This document shows, one piece after another, positions 1 through 5,464 of a stretch of 5,464 nucleotides of DNA. The stretch is from Candidatus Adiutrix sp. GTDB taxonomy: Bacteria; Desulfobacterota; Desulfarculia; Adiutricales; Adiutricaceae. A program made the translations under genes and the position numbers. The stretch is taken from assembly GCA_031273445.1 (NCBI GenBank), contig JAISRV010000004.1:1-5464 (forward strand), written 5' to 3'. Numbering within the stretch: the first letter of the stretch is position 1; each line of letters starts with the position of its first letter. Under the pieces are notes generated by a model, which saw only the letters and a program-made list of their open reading frames with translations, did not search any database and was not told the origin of the DNA.

Positions 1-984
1 GATCAGGGCCGTTTCCTCGCCGCAGACGAAGGCGCCGGCGCCTTCTTTGATGCGCAGATGGAAGGTGAAGCCGCTGCCGAGAATGTCGTCGCCCAGAAGG
101 CCCATCTGTTCGGCCTGGGCGATGGCGATTTTAAGGCGTTTCACGGCCAGGGGATATTCGGCCCGCACGTAGATGTAGCCCTCGTCGGCGCCGATGACGA
201 AGGCGCCGATGGCCATGCCTTCAATGACTTTGTGCGGGTCGCCTTCCAGAACGGCCCGGTCCATGAAGGCGCCGGGGTCGCCTTCGTCGGCGTTGCAGAT
301 GATATACTTCTTGTCGCCTTCGGCTCGCCGGCAGAGTTCCCATTTGATGCCGGTGGGAAAACCGCCGCCGCCGCGTCCGCGCAGGCCGGATTCCTTGATT
401 TCGGCAAGAAGGCCGATGGCGTCGTGTTCTTCCAGGGTCTTGGCCAAGGCGGCGTAACCGTCTTCGGCGATATATTCTTCTATATTTTCGGGGTTGATGC
501 GGCCGCAGTTGCGCAAAGTCAGGCGGTGCTGACGGGCGTAAAAGTCTATGTCGTGATGCTTCAGCGTCGGTTCGGCGCCTTCGTGGCCGCGATACAGCAG
601 CCGGTCGACGGGCTGGCCCTGTTTGACGGTCTGTTCGACGATGTCCGGAATATCCTCGGCCTGAACGCGCACGTAAAAATAGTCCTGCGGATAGATGATG
701 ACCAGCGGGCCCATTTCGCAAAAGCCGTGGCAGCCGGTAATGACCACATCCACGCTCTTGTCGAGCCCGAAGCGGGCCAGTTCCATTTCCAAGGCTTCGA
801 CTACCTGCCGGGACCCCGAAGAGGTGCAGCCGGTGCCGCAACAGACCAGAATATGCTGCTTCACATTGCCGTATGGTTCCGCGTCGGAATTGTGGCGTAT
901 GGCCAATTTCGGCTTGGCGTTATTGCGGAATTCCGCCAGTTGGGCGTAATTTTCTATATGAGGGAATACGGGCGGTTTCTTCAT
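1..984 (-). CDS. nuoF: NuoF/HydB-like NAD(H)-binding FMN iron-sulfur subunit with fused N-terminal thioredoxin-like [2Fe-2S] domain (3' end cut off)
   Basis: Flavoprotein subunit that exchanges electrons between NAD(H) and FMN in a cytosolic oxidoreductase. The first 328 codons are present and the reading frame runs off the left edge. Residues about 44-125 form a thioredoxin-like ferredoxin domain whose cluster ligands read as C48-x4-C53 and C85-x3-C89. Residues about 170 onward are the NuoF 51-kDa fold: GRGGGGFPTGIKW (203-215) is the dinucleotide/FMN-binding glycine motif, CNADEGDPGAFMDR (230-243) the FMN-site signature, and CGEETAL (321-327) the second family signature. The missing C-terminus should hold the [4Fe-4S] site. 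In HydB-type proteins it also holds a two-cluster ferredoxin domain. The ATG at 984-982 follows GGGAG at 7 nt, overlapping the upstream gene's stop. The fused N-terminal domain is known from HydB-type subunits of NAD-linked hydrogenases and formate dehydrogenases, not from standard complex I NuoF. The symbol is therefore family-level only. Family certain; enzyme complex not determined. Confidence 0.93.
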   Translation of the reverse strand, partial: MKKPPVFPHIENYAQLAEFRNNAKPKLAIRHNSDAEPYGNVKQHILVCCGTGCTSSGSRQVVEALEMELARFGLDKSVDVVITGCHGFCEMGPLVIIYPQDYFYVRVQAEDIPDIVEQTVKQGQPVDRLLYRGHEGAEPTLKHHDIDFYARQHRLTLRNCGRINPENIEEYIAEDGYAALAKTLEEHDAIGLLAEIKESGLRGRGGGGFPTGIKWELCRRAEGDKKYIICNADEGDPGAFMDRAVLEGDPHKVIEGMAIGAFVIGADEGYIYVRAEYPLAVKRLKIAIAQAEQMGLLGDDILGSGFTFHLRIKEGAGAFVCGEETALI

Positions 985-996
985 GTCTTGACTCCC

Positions 997-1488
997 TTAT
1001 TTCCGATACTTGTCTAAAATTTCAGGAATACTGTCTGGCGTAAGGCGGCCGTGGGTTTCCTGGTTGACCATAATGACCGGCGCCAAGCCGCACGCGCCTA
1101 TGCAGGCCACCGTCTCCAGCGTGAACTGGAGGTCTTCCGTGGTGCCGCCGGGCCCGACCCCCAGCCCTTCTTTAAGGGCATCAAGGATTTTGCTTGCGCC
1201 GCGTACATGGCAGGCCGTGCCCTGGCAGGTGCGGATGATGTTCTTTCCGCGCGGTTCCAGGTGAAACTGAGCATAGAAAGTGACCACGCCATAGACCTGG
1301 CTTATGGGCACTTCCAGCCGGTCGGCTATGACTTCCAGCACGGGAACCGGCAAATAGCCGTAGGCGTCCTGGGCTTTCTGTAAAACCGGAATCAGGGAGC
1401 CGTCTTTGTTTTTGGTGTAAAGTTCAAAAACCGGCTCCAACTTGGTCAGATCCAAGCCTTGGCATTTTGCTTGGGCTTCAGTAGACAT
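997..1488 (-). CDS. nuoE: NuoE/HydC/HndA-like [2Fe-2S] subunit (24-kDa family)
   Basis: A 163-residue small subunit that partners the NuoF-like protein and carries one [2Fe-2S] cluster in a thioredoxin-like fold. An N-terminal helical part (about 14-80, including the family motif around QVYGVVTFYAQF at 64-75) precedes the cluster domain. The four ligands are clear: C88-x4-C93 (TCQGTACH) and C129-x3-C133 (CIGACGLAP). Length matches the NuoE/HydC family (about 150-170 aa). I start it at the ATG at 1488-1486, which has GGAGGAGG about 8 nt upstream. An in-frame ATG at 1551 would add 21 residues unlike the family and would swallow that ribosome-binding site. It is first in its operon, 12 nt ahead of the NuoF-like gene, with a promoter about 150 nt upstream. 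No complex I genes are adjacent, so a soluble hydrogenase, formate dehydrogenase or related NAD-linked complex is more likely than respiratory complex I. The symbol is family-level. Confidence 0.95.
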   Translation of the reverse strand: MSTEAQAKCQGLDLTKLEPVFELYTKNKDGSLIPVLQKAQDAYGYLPVPVLEVIADRLEVPISQVYGVVTFYAQFHLEPRGKNIIRTCQGTACHVRGASKILDALKEGLGVGPGGTTEDLQFTLETVACIGACGLAPVIMVNQETHGRLTPDSIPEILDKYRK

Positions 1489-1644
1489 AGTTTGAATCCT
1501 CCTCCATTCGTCATTTTGCGGGAAAAAGCATGCCAGGAGTCCACGCCTCAAGACGGAAACGCGCGTGACTTAATAATCGCTTCACAACGTCGGCCTCGAA
1601 CGACGTCTTTATCATTGCATGTTTGTGTAAGTGTGAATGAAGGC

Positions 1645-1673
1645 AGTATACTATATTTTCGCCCTCACGTAAA
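1645..1673 (-). promoter_or_regulatory. Predicted sigma70-type promoter of the nuoE-nuoF-like operon
   Basis: On the minus strand the -35 element is TTTACG (1673-1668, 4 of 6 to consensus) and the -10 element is TATACT (1650-1645, 5 of 6), separated by exactly 17 nt. Transcription would begin near 1637, giving a leader of about 150 nt before the start codon at 1488. It is the best promoter match in the intergenic region and correctly oriented, but was found by eye only. Confidence 0.55.
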
Positions 1674-1738
1674 CATATAATTATCTCCACAGGCGATATT
1701 TTTTAAAAATTAGTCTTAATCAATACTTAGCGTCCTGT

Positions 1739-1762
1739 GAGGTTAGTTCCTTAACTAACCTC
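1739..1762. repeat. Perfect inverted repeat, 10-bp arms with 4-nt loop
   Basis: Arms GAGGTTAGTT (1739-1748) and AACTAACCTC (1753-1762) are exactly complementary around CCTT, so either strand can fold into a 10-bp stem. Neither strand has a T-rich run after it, so it is not a standard intrinsic terminator. It lies between the sfsA terminator and the flavoprotein-operon promoter, about 65 bp upstream of that promoter's -35. It could be a protein-binding dyad or an RNA processing/stability hairpin at the end of the sfsA transcript. Confidence 0.75.
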
Positions 1763-1787
1763 GCCGTCCATTAGCGCTATTTTAAAG

Positions 1788-1831
1788 AAGGCCGGCCCGG
1801 AAAAGGGAGGCCGGAGAATATCCCCGGCCTT
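1788..1831 (-). terminator. Predicted transcription terminator of sfsA
   Basis: The structure overlaps the sfsA stop codon. On the minus strand AAGGCCGG (1831-1824) can pair with CCGGCCTT (1795-1788), followed by the T-rich CTTTAAAAT. A second, nearer complement CCGGCCT (1814-1808), followed by CCCTTTT, gives an alternative compact hairpin with a 9-nt loop. Both are GC-rich stems followed by short T-rich stretches, consistent with intrinsic termination, though the T-tract is short and interrupted. Confidence 0.6.
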
Positions 1832-2597
1832 ATAAAACGGCGGGCAGGCGCCGGCCCAGGCGGATGGCTTCCAGAGTCAGTTCGGCCTGGTAGACCAGAA
1901 GCTCGACGCCGGCCCCGACGACCCGGCGCAGGGCCTGGCCCCAGGCCGGGTCGATATGGTCGGCCGGGGAAAAGCGCAGGGCGTCGCCGCGCTGCGCCAG
2001 GATGAAAATGACCGCCCTGGCTTCGCCGGCGGCCAGGACGGCCAGCTCTTGAAGGTGTTTGAGCCCGCGCGCGGTGACGGCGTCGGGAAAAAAAGCCGTT
2101 CCGTTCTCAACCAGGGTGCAGTTTTTTATCTCCACAAAAATTCGCGGCCCCCGCTCCGGAGTGATTTTAAGATCCAGCCGGCTGTCGCCGCTCTTCACTT
2201 CCGTTTCCACTACGGCCGGGCGCGGCAGCTCCTCAATCAGGCCGCGGCGCGCGCAAAAGGCCGCCAGGCGATTCGGCACGGCGGTGTTCACCCCCACCAG
2301 GGCCTCCGGCATTGAGATCATTTCCAGGGAAAACGGATATTTTCGTCCGGGCTGGTCATGGCGCGAGAGCCAGACCGGCCGGCCCGGCTCGGAGCAGCCC
2401 AGCATGCGGCCGGTATTGGGCGTGTGGGCGGTAATGACGCGGCCGCCAGGCAGCTCCACGTCGGCCAGAAAACGCTTGTAACGTCTCAAAAGGATCCCTT
2501 CGGTCAACGGGCCCCAGCCCAGCGCGCCGTCAGGCCGCTCGGCCAGGTATTCGTCCGTGCTTTTTAAGGTTAAGGCGCTTTTTCTCTCCGCGGTCAT
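1830..2597 (-). CDS. sfsA: SfsA family protein (sugar fermentation stimulation protein homologue)
   Basis: A 255-residue member of the SfsA family; E. coli SfsA is 234 aa. The family has an N-terminal OB-like fold and a C-terminal PD-(D/E)XK nuclease-like fold. The E. coli protein binds DNA and was found as a stimulator of maltose-gene expression; its true biochemical role is poorly settled. Family blocks are clear: LLRRYKRFLADVELPGG (36-52), HTPNTGRMLGC (58-68), VWLSRHDQPGRKYPFSLE (75-92), VGVNTAVPNR (101-110) and the C-terminal FFPDAVTARGLKHLQEL (169-185). SRLDL (139-143, D142) and VEIKN (155-159, E156 and K158) match the nuclease-like active-site pattern. The ATG at 2597-2595 has AGGAGA 7 nt upstream, supporting a roughly 20-residue N-terminal extension relative to the E. 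coli protein. It sits alone between its own promoter and terminator, divergent from cysS. Sugar-related function here is not shown by context. Confidence 0.95.
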   Translation of the reverse strand: MTAERKSALTLKSTDEYLAERPDGALGWGPLTEGILLRRYKRFLADVELPGGRVITAHTPNTGRMLGCSEPGRPVWLSRHDQPGRKYPFSLEMISMPEALVGVNTAVPNRLAAFCARRGLIEELPRPAVVETEVKSGDSRLDLKITPERGPRIFVEIKNCTLVENGTAFFPDAVTARGLKHLQELAVLAAGEARAVIFILAQRGDALRFSPADHIDPAWGQALRRVVGAGVELLVYQAELTLEAIRLGRRLPAVL

Positions 2598-2637
2598 GGG
2601 CCGTTCTCCTGTGTTGCATTTGCCGGGGCTATGGGTT

Positions 2638-2666
2638 ATTATAACTAATTTGCATTATGACGTCGC
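2638..2666 (-). promoter_or_regulatory. Predicted sigma70-type promoter of sfsA
   Basis: On the minus strand there is a perfect -10 hexamer TATAAT (2643-2638). Seventeen nt upstream is GCGACG (2666-2661), a weak -35 (3 of 6). Initiation near 2631 would give a leader of about 34 nt carrying the AGGAGA ribosome-binding site. The -35 lies inside the 26-bp dyad at 2650-2675, so a protein bound there would compete with RNA polymerase. Confidence 0.5.
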
Positions 2667-2675
2667 ATAATACAA
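2650..2675. promoter_or_regulatory. 26-bp dyad, candidate operator between sfsA and cysS
   Basis: TTGCATTATG (2650-2659) and CATAATACAA (2666-2675) are inverted repeats matching at 9 of 10 positions, separated by the 6-nt ACGTCG. Arm size and spacing look like a binding site for a dimeric helix-turn-helix regulator. It overlaps the predicted sfsA -35 and lies 36 bp before the cysS start, so it could affect both genes. No T-run follows on either strand, so it is not a terminator. The cognate regulator is not in the window and I cannot assign the motif to a known family. Confidence 0.5.
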
Positions 2676-2711
2676 CGTGGAGCTTTAAGGCCTATCGTTG
2701 CGAGGTGAAAT

Positions 2712-4130
2712 ATGTCGCTGAAACTCTACAACACCAAATCCGGTCGGGTGGAACCCTTCGCGCCGCTTGACGGCCGGCGCGTGACGCTTTACGTCTGCGG
2801 CCCCACTGTCTACGATCACGCCCATGTCGGCCACGCCCGCGCTTCGGTCGCCTTCGACATTCTGGCGCGTCGCCTGAAAGCCGGCGGACTGGAAGTCCAC
2901 TACGTCAGAAATTTCACCGACGTCGACGACAAGATCATCAAGCGGGCCGGGGAGACCGGCCGCGATTGGCGCGAAGTGGCCGAAACGTATATTAGAAGCT
3001 TCAACGAGGATATGGACGCCGTCAACTGCCTCAAGCCCGCCCAGACGCCCAGGGCCACGGAATATATTGACGTCATGATTGAAGACATAAGAGAGATCAT
3101 CAGCCGCGGCCTCGCTTATGAAGTGGAGGGCGACGTTTATTTCGACGTGTCCGCCTATAAGCAATATGGCCGGCTCTCGCGCCGCGAAGTGGGCGAACAG
3201 GAAGCCGGCGCGCGCGTGGCTGTGGACGAGCGCAAGAAAAGTCCGGCCGATTTCGCTTTGTGGAAGGCGGCCAAGCCCGGAGAACCGTCCTGGCCCAGCC
3301 CCTGGGGAGAAGGGCGCCCCGGCTGGCACAGCGAGTGTTCCGCCATGTGCTTCAGACTTCTGGGCGCGGAATTCGATATTCACGGCGGCGGGCAGGATCT
3401 CATCTTCCCGCATCATGAAAACGAACTGGCCCAGGCCGGCGCTCTGGGCCGGCCCATGGCCCGCTTCTGGGTCCACAACGGCTTCGTGCGGCTCAACAAT
3501 GAGAAAATGTCCAAATCTCTCGGCAATTTTTTTACCGTCAAGGATGTCCTGAAGAAATTCGACGGCGAGGTTCTGCGCTGCCTTCTGGTCTCCAAACATT
3601 ATCGCGGCCCTCTGGATTTTTCCGACGAGTCCTTGCGCGAAGCGGAAAAAGCCCTGGAGCGCATCTACCGCGCTTTGGAGGCGGCCGAGGAGCTCATGGG
3701 CGACCGCGAGGCTCTGGCCTTCAATATGGATCAGGTCGTCGCGGCGCGCTCCAGATTCAATGAGGCCATGGACGACGACCTCAACACGGCCAAAGCCCTG
3801 GGCGTGGTCTTCGATCTGGCCCGGGCCCTCAACAAGGCCGTGGCGGCCGCCGATCTGGAAAAAGCCGCCGCCTTCTATGCGGCCATTAAAATAATGGGCG
3901 ACGAATTCGGCCTGTGGCAGAGAAGTCCGGCCCAGTTTTTCGAAGCCCTGGCCGCGCGCCGCGACGTCCGGCTGTCAGCCGGGGAAATAGAAAAAATGAT
4001 ATCCGCCCGCGCTGAAGCCAGAGCCGCGAAAAACTGGGCCGCCGCCGACCGCCTCAGAAATGAGCTTTTGGAGAAAGGCGTCATCCTGGAAGACAAGGCC
4101 AGCCTCACCACCTGGAAATACAGCGGCTGA
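2712..4130 (+). CDS. cysS: Cysteinyl-tRNA synthetase
   Basis: Complete 472-residue class I aminoacyl-tRNA synthetase (EC 6.1.1.16) that activates cysteine with ATP and charges tRNA-Cys in the cytoplasm; E. coli CysRS is 461 aa. The Rossmann catalytic domain has the HIGH-type signature HVGH (38-41) and the KMSKS loop (265-269). The catalytic zinc that selects cysteine is held by C29 (in YVCGPTVYD), C209 (in WHSECSAM), H234 and E238 (in FPHHENE). All four are present, so the enzyme should be active. The connective region and the helical DALR-type region (about 345-400) are intact, and the C-terminal anticodon-binding tail with the ADRLRNELLEKGVILED block (445-461) is complete. The ATG at 2712 has GAGG six nt upstream. 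The promoter is not obvious: CATAAT (2666-2671) would be a good -10 but lacks a convincing -35. It is followed by uvrB after 57 nt without a terminator, so the two may be cotranscribed. Confidence 0.99.
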   Translation: MSLKLYNTKSGRVEPFAPLDGRRVTLYVCGPTVYDHAHVGHARASVAFDILARRLKAGGLEVHYVRNFTDVDDKIIKRAGETGRDWREVAETYIRSFNEDMDAVNCLKPAQTPRATEYIDVMIEDIREIISRGLAYEVEGDVYFDVSAYKQYGRLSRREVGEQEAGARVAVDERKKSPADFALWKAAKPGEPSWPSPWGEGRPGWHSECSAMCFRLLGAEFDIHGGGQDLIFPHHENELAQAGALGRPMARFWVHNGFVRLNNEKMSKSLGNFFTVKDVLKKFDGEVLRCLLVSKHYRGPLDFSDESLREAEKALERIYRALEAAEELMGDREALAFNMDQVVAARSRFNEAMDDDLNTAKALGVVFDLARALNKAVAAADLEKAAAFYAAIKIMGDEFGLWQRSPAQFFEALAARRDVRLSAGEIEKMISARAEARAAKNWAAADRLRNELLEKGVILEDKASLTTWKYSG

Positions 4131-4187
4131 AGGGGCGCGGCCGCTCTCTTTGGATTTTTGGAGCGCCATCGGTTTAAAGGGCGACAT

Positions 4188-5464
4188 ATGGCTGAAAAAC
4201 GCCGTTTCGAATTGGTCAGCGAATATCAGCCTCAGGGCGACCAGCCCGAGGCCATCGAGACCCTGGTCGGCAACCTGCGCGACGGGGCGCCCGCCCAGGT
4301 TCTTCTGGGCGTGACCGGGTCGGGCAAGACCTTCACCATGGCCAACGTGGCGGCCAGGATGAATATGCCGACCCTGGTTCTGGCGCCGAACAAAACGCTG
4401 GCCGCGCAGCTTTACAACGAATTCAGGGCTTTTTTCCCCAAAAACGCCGTGGAGTATTTTGTTTCATATTACGATTACTACCAGCCTGAAGCCTATATTC
4501 CGCAGTCGGACACCTTCATAGAAAAGGACAGCCAGATCAACGAGGCCATAGACCGTATGCGTCACTCGGCCACCCGCGCGCTCTTTGACCGCGAGGATGT
4601 GCTGATTGTGGCCTCGGTTTCGTGCATTTACGGCCTGGGTTCGCCGGAGGCCTACAGCGCCCTGATGCTGCATCTGGAGGTGGGCGTGGATCGCCCTTTG
4701 GACGACATTCTGGCCAAGCTGGTGGAGATGCAATACGAGCGCAACGACTATGATTTTCACCGCGGCGTTTTCCGGGTGCGCGGGGACGTCGTGGAAATAT
4801 TTCCGGCTTATGAAGAGAGCCAGGCGGTGCGGGTGGAGTTTTTCGGCGACACGGTCGACCGCATCACGGAGGTCGATCCTTTGCGCGGCGCGGCCATAAA
4901 ACAGCTGCACGAGGCCATGATTTATCCCGGCAGCCACTATGTCAGCACCCGGGAGAATCTCGAGCGGGCCATGGGCCTTATTCGCGGCGAACTGGAAGAG
5001 CGTCTGGAGCGGCTTCATAAAGAGAACAAGCTGCTGGAGGCCCAGCGGCTGACCCAGCGCACCAATTTCGACCTGGAGATGATGAAGGAATTGGGCTGGT
5101 GCCACGGCATCGAGAATTATTCGCGCCTCCTGACCGGGCGCGAGCCCGGCCAGCCGCCGCCGACTCTTCTGGATTACTTCCCGCCTGAATTTCTGATGAT
5201 CATTGATGAAAGCCATATTGCCGTGCCCCAGGTGAGGGCCATGTGGCACGGGGACCGCAGCCGCAAGACCACGCTGGTGGAATACGGCTTCCGTCTGCCC
5301 TCGGCCCTGGACAACCGCCCGCTGACCTTCGAAGAGTTCAACAAAAGGCTGTCGCGGACCATATATGTTTCCGCCACTCCCGCGGACTATGAGCTGGAGC
5401 TGTCGGCCGGGCTCATAGCCGAACAGATCATCCGCCCCACCGGCCTGGCCGACCCGCCCATCAC
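4188..5464 (+). CDS. uvrB: Excinuclease ABC subunit B, UvrB (3' end cut off)
   Basis: DNA-damage recognition ATPase of nucleotide excision repair. UvrA loads it at lesions; it verifies the damage and recruits the nuclease UvrC. The first 425 codons are present out of roughly 670 usual for the family. Visible parts: the N-terminal [10 protein letters not shown] motif (11-20, helicase Q-like motif), Walker A GVTGSGKT (41-48), motif Ia region [17 protein letters not shown] (63-79), the damage-probing beta-hairpin [13 protein letters not shown] (93-105), the UvrA-interacting region (about 155-250), the DEAD-type Walker B IDESH (339-343) and motif III SATP (395-398). Helicase motifs IV-VI and the C-terminal UvrC-binding UVR motif should lie beyond the right edge. 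The ATG at 4188 has AAGGG about 6 nt upstream and yields the canonical N-terminus. It follows cysS by 57 nt with no obvious terminator or strong promoter between, which suggests readthrough. I see no LexA-like site in the gap. Confidence 0.98.
   Translation, partial: MAEKRRFELVSEYQPQGDQPEAIETLVGNLRDGAPAQVLLGVTGSGKTFTMANVAARMNMPTLVLAPNKTLAAQLYNEFRAFFPKNAVEYFVSYYDYYQPEAYIPQSDTFIEKDSQINEAIDRMRHSATRALFDREDVLIVASVSCIYGLGSPEAYSALMLHLEVGVDRPLDDILAKLVEMQYERNDYDFHRGVFRVRGDVVEIFPAYEESQAVRVEFFGDTVDRITEVDPLRGAAIKQLHEAMIYPGSHYVSTRENLERAMGLIRGELEERLERLHKENKLLEAQRLTQRTNFDLEMMKELGWCHGIENYSRLLTGREPGQPPPTLLDYFPPEFLMIIDESHIAVPQVRAMWHGDRSRKTTLVEYGFRLPSALDNRPLTFEEFNKRLSRTIYVSATPADYELELSAGLIAEQIIRPTGLADPPI

Larger units (their letters stand above)
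1489..1829. other. AT-rich intergenic and leader region between sfsA and the nuoE-like gene
   Basis: No credible gene on either strand. The short open frames here lack ribosome-binding sites and family resemblance. Reading in the direction of transcription (minus strand) it holds the sfsA terminator (about 1788-1831), a perfect hairpin-forming inverted repeat (1739-1762), an AT-rich block (about 1671-1730), a sigma70-like promoter (1645-1673), and a predicted untranslated leader of about 150 nt. The leader contains a small inverted repeat: ACGTCG at 1587-1592 and CGACGT at 1601-1606, with an 8-nt loop. Base composition is markedly more AT-rich than the flanking genes, as expected of a promoter region. 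Confidence 0.8.

Noticed and set aside
58..1017. Plus-strand open frame of 319 codons opposite the NuoF-like gene
   Set aside because: It is antisense to a gene with unmistakable family motifs, has no ribosome-binding site or recognisable domain, and its Ala/Gly/Val/Phe-rich composition is what the complement of a GC-rich coding frame produces.
1489..1551. Upstream ATG at 1551 extending the NuoE-like protein by 21 residues
   Set aside because: The extension would include the strong GGAGGAGG site that precedes the ATG at 1488, and the added residues do not resemble the family N-terminus.
1459..1680. Plus-strand open frame of 73 codons across the intergenic region
   Set aside because: It starts inside the NuoE-like gene on the opposite strand, lacks a ribosome-binding site, and covers the predicted promoter and leader; no recognisable protein.
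2598..2711. Sigma70 promoter for cysS within the divergent spacer
   Set aside because: CATAAT (2666-2671) is a fair -10 but no acceptable -35 lies 16-18 nt upstream, and TTGCAT (2650-2655) has no -10 at proper spacing; too weak to annotate.
2685..3599. Minus-strand open frame of 304 codons opposite cysS
   Set aside because: Shadow of cysS; no family resemblance, and cysS carries every catalytic residue on the other strand.
4131..4187. Possible hairpin terminator between cysS and uvrB
   Set aside because: Only a 5-bp pairing (GGCGC at 4134-4138 with GCGCC at 4163-4167) across a 24-nt loop and no following T-run, so not a credible terminator.
4464..5249. Minus-strand open frame of 261 codons opposite uvrB
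   Set aside because: Shadow of uvrB caused by the same third-position GC bias; His/Val/Leu-rich low-complexity composition and no start signal.
1..5464. CRISPR array, insertion sequence, tRNA or other mobile or defence system
   Set aside because: No regularly spaced direct repeats, transposase, integrase or tRNA-like sequence seen; all long frames are accounted for by five familiar genes and their shadows.

Overview
The window is a GC-rich piece of an ordinary-looking bacterial chromosome. It has five protein-coding genes in two divergent blocks and no sign of mobile DNA, CRISPR, tRNA or rRNA. The first gene is cut by the left edge and the last by the right edge. A paired NuoE-like and NuoF-like module, in which the NuoF-like protein carries a fused thioredoxin-like [2Fe-2S] domain, is typical of cytosolic NAD(H)-linked flavin-iron-sulfur oxidoreductases of anaerobes (HydABC/Hnd hydrogenases, NAD-linked formate dehydrogenases). 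Strong Shine-Dalgarno sites, sigma70-like promoters and GC-rich coding sequence fit an anaerobic Gram-negative bacterium such as a Desulfobacterota (deltaproteobacterial) lineage. That placement is inference; no gene here fixes the taxon.

Minus strand, right to left: sfsA (2597-1830) is followed by an inverted-repeat terminator (about 1788-1831). Then comes a roughly 340-bp AT-rich non-coding region with a perfect 10-bp-stem inverted repeat (1739-1762) and a good sigma70-like promoter (-35 at 1668-1673, -10 at 1645-1650). This promoter starts a two-gene (or longer) operon: a NuoE/HydC-like subunit (1488-997), then, 12 nt later, a NuoF/HydB-like subunit (984 to beyond position 1). Together these two would form an NADH-oxidising or NAD-reducing module that passes electrons through [2Fe-2S] clusters and FMN. 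The catalytic partner should lie beyond the left edge and decides the real function.

Plus strand: cysS (2712-4130, complete cysteinyl-tRNA synthetase with all four zinc ligands and both class I signatures) is followed after 57 nt by uvrB (4188 to beyond 5464, the first 425 codons). These are housekeeping genes for translation and nucleotide excision repair, probably cotranscribed but not functionally linked.

The 114-bp divergent sfsA/cysS spacer holds a consensus TATAAT for sfsA and a strong 26-bp dyad (2650-2675) that overlaps the sfsA -35 region. I see no convincing new defence, mobile or biosynthetic system. The most interesting items are regulatory: the dyad between sfsA and cysS, and the long leader and inverted repeat in front of the flavoprotein operon.
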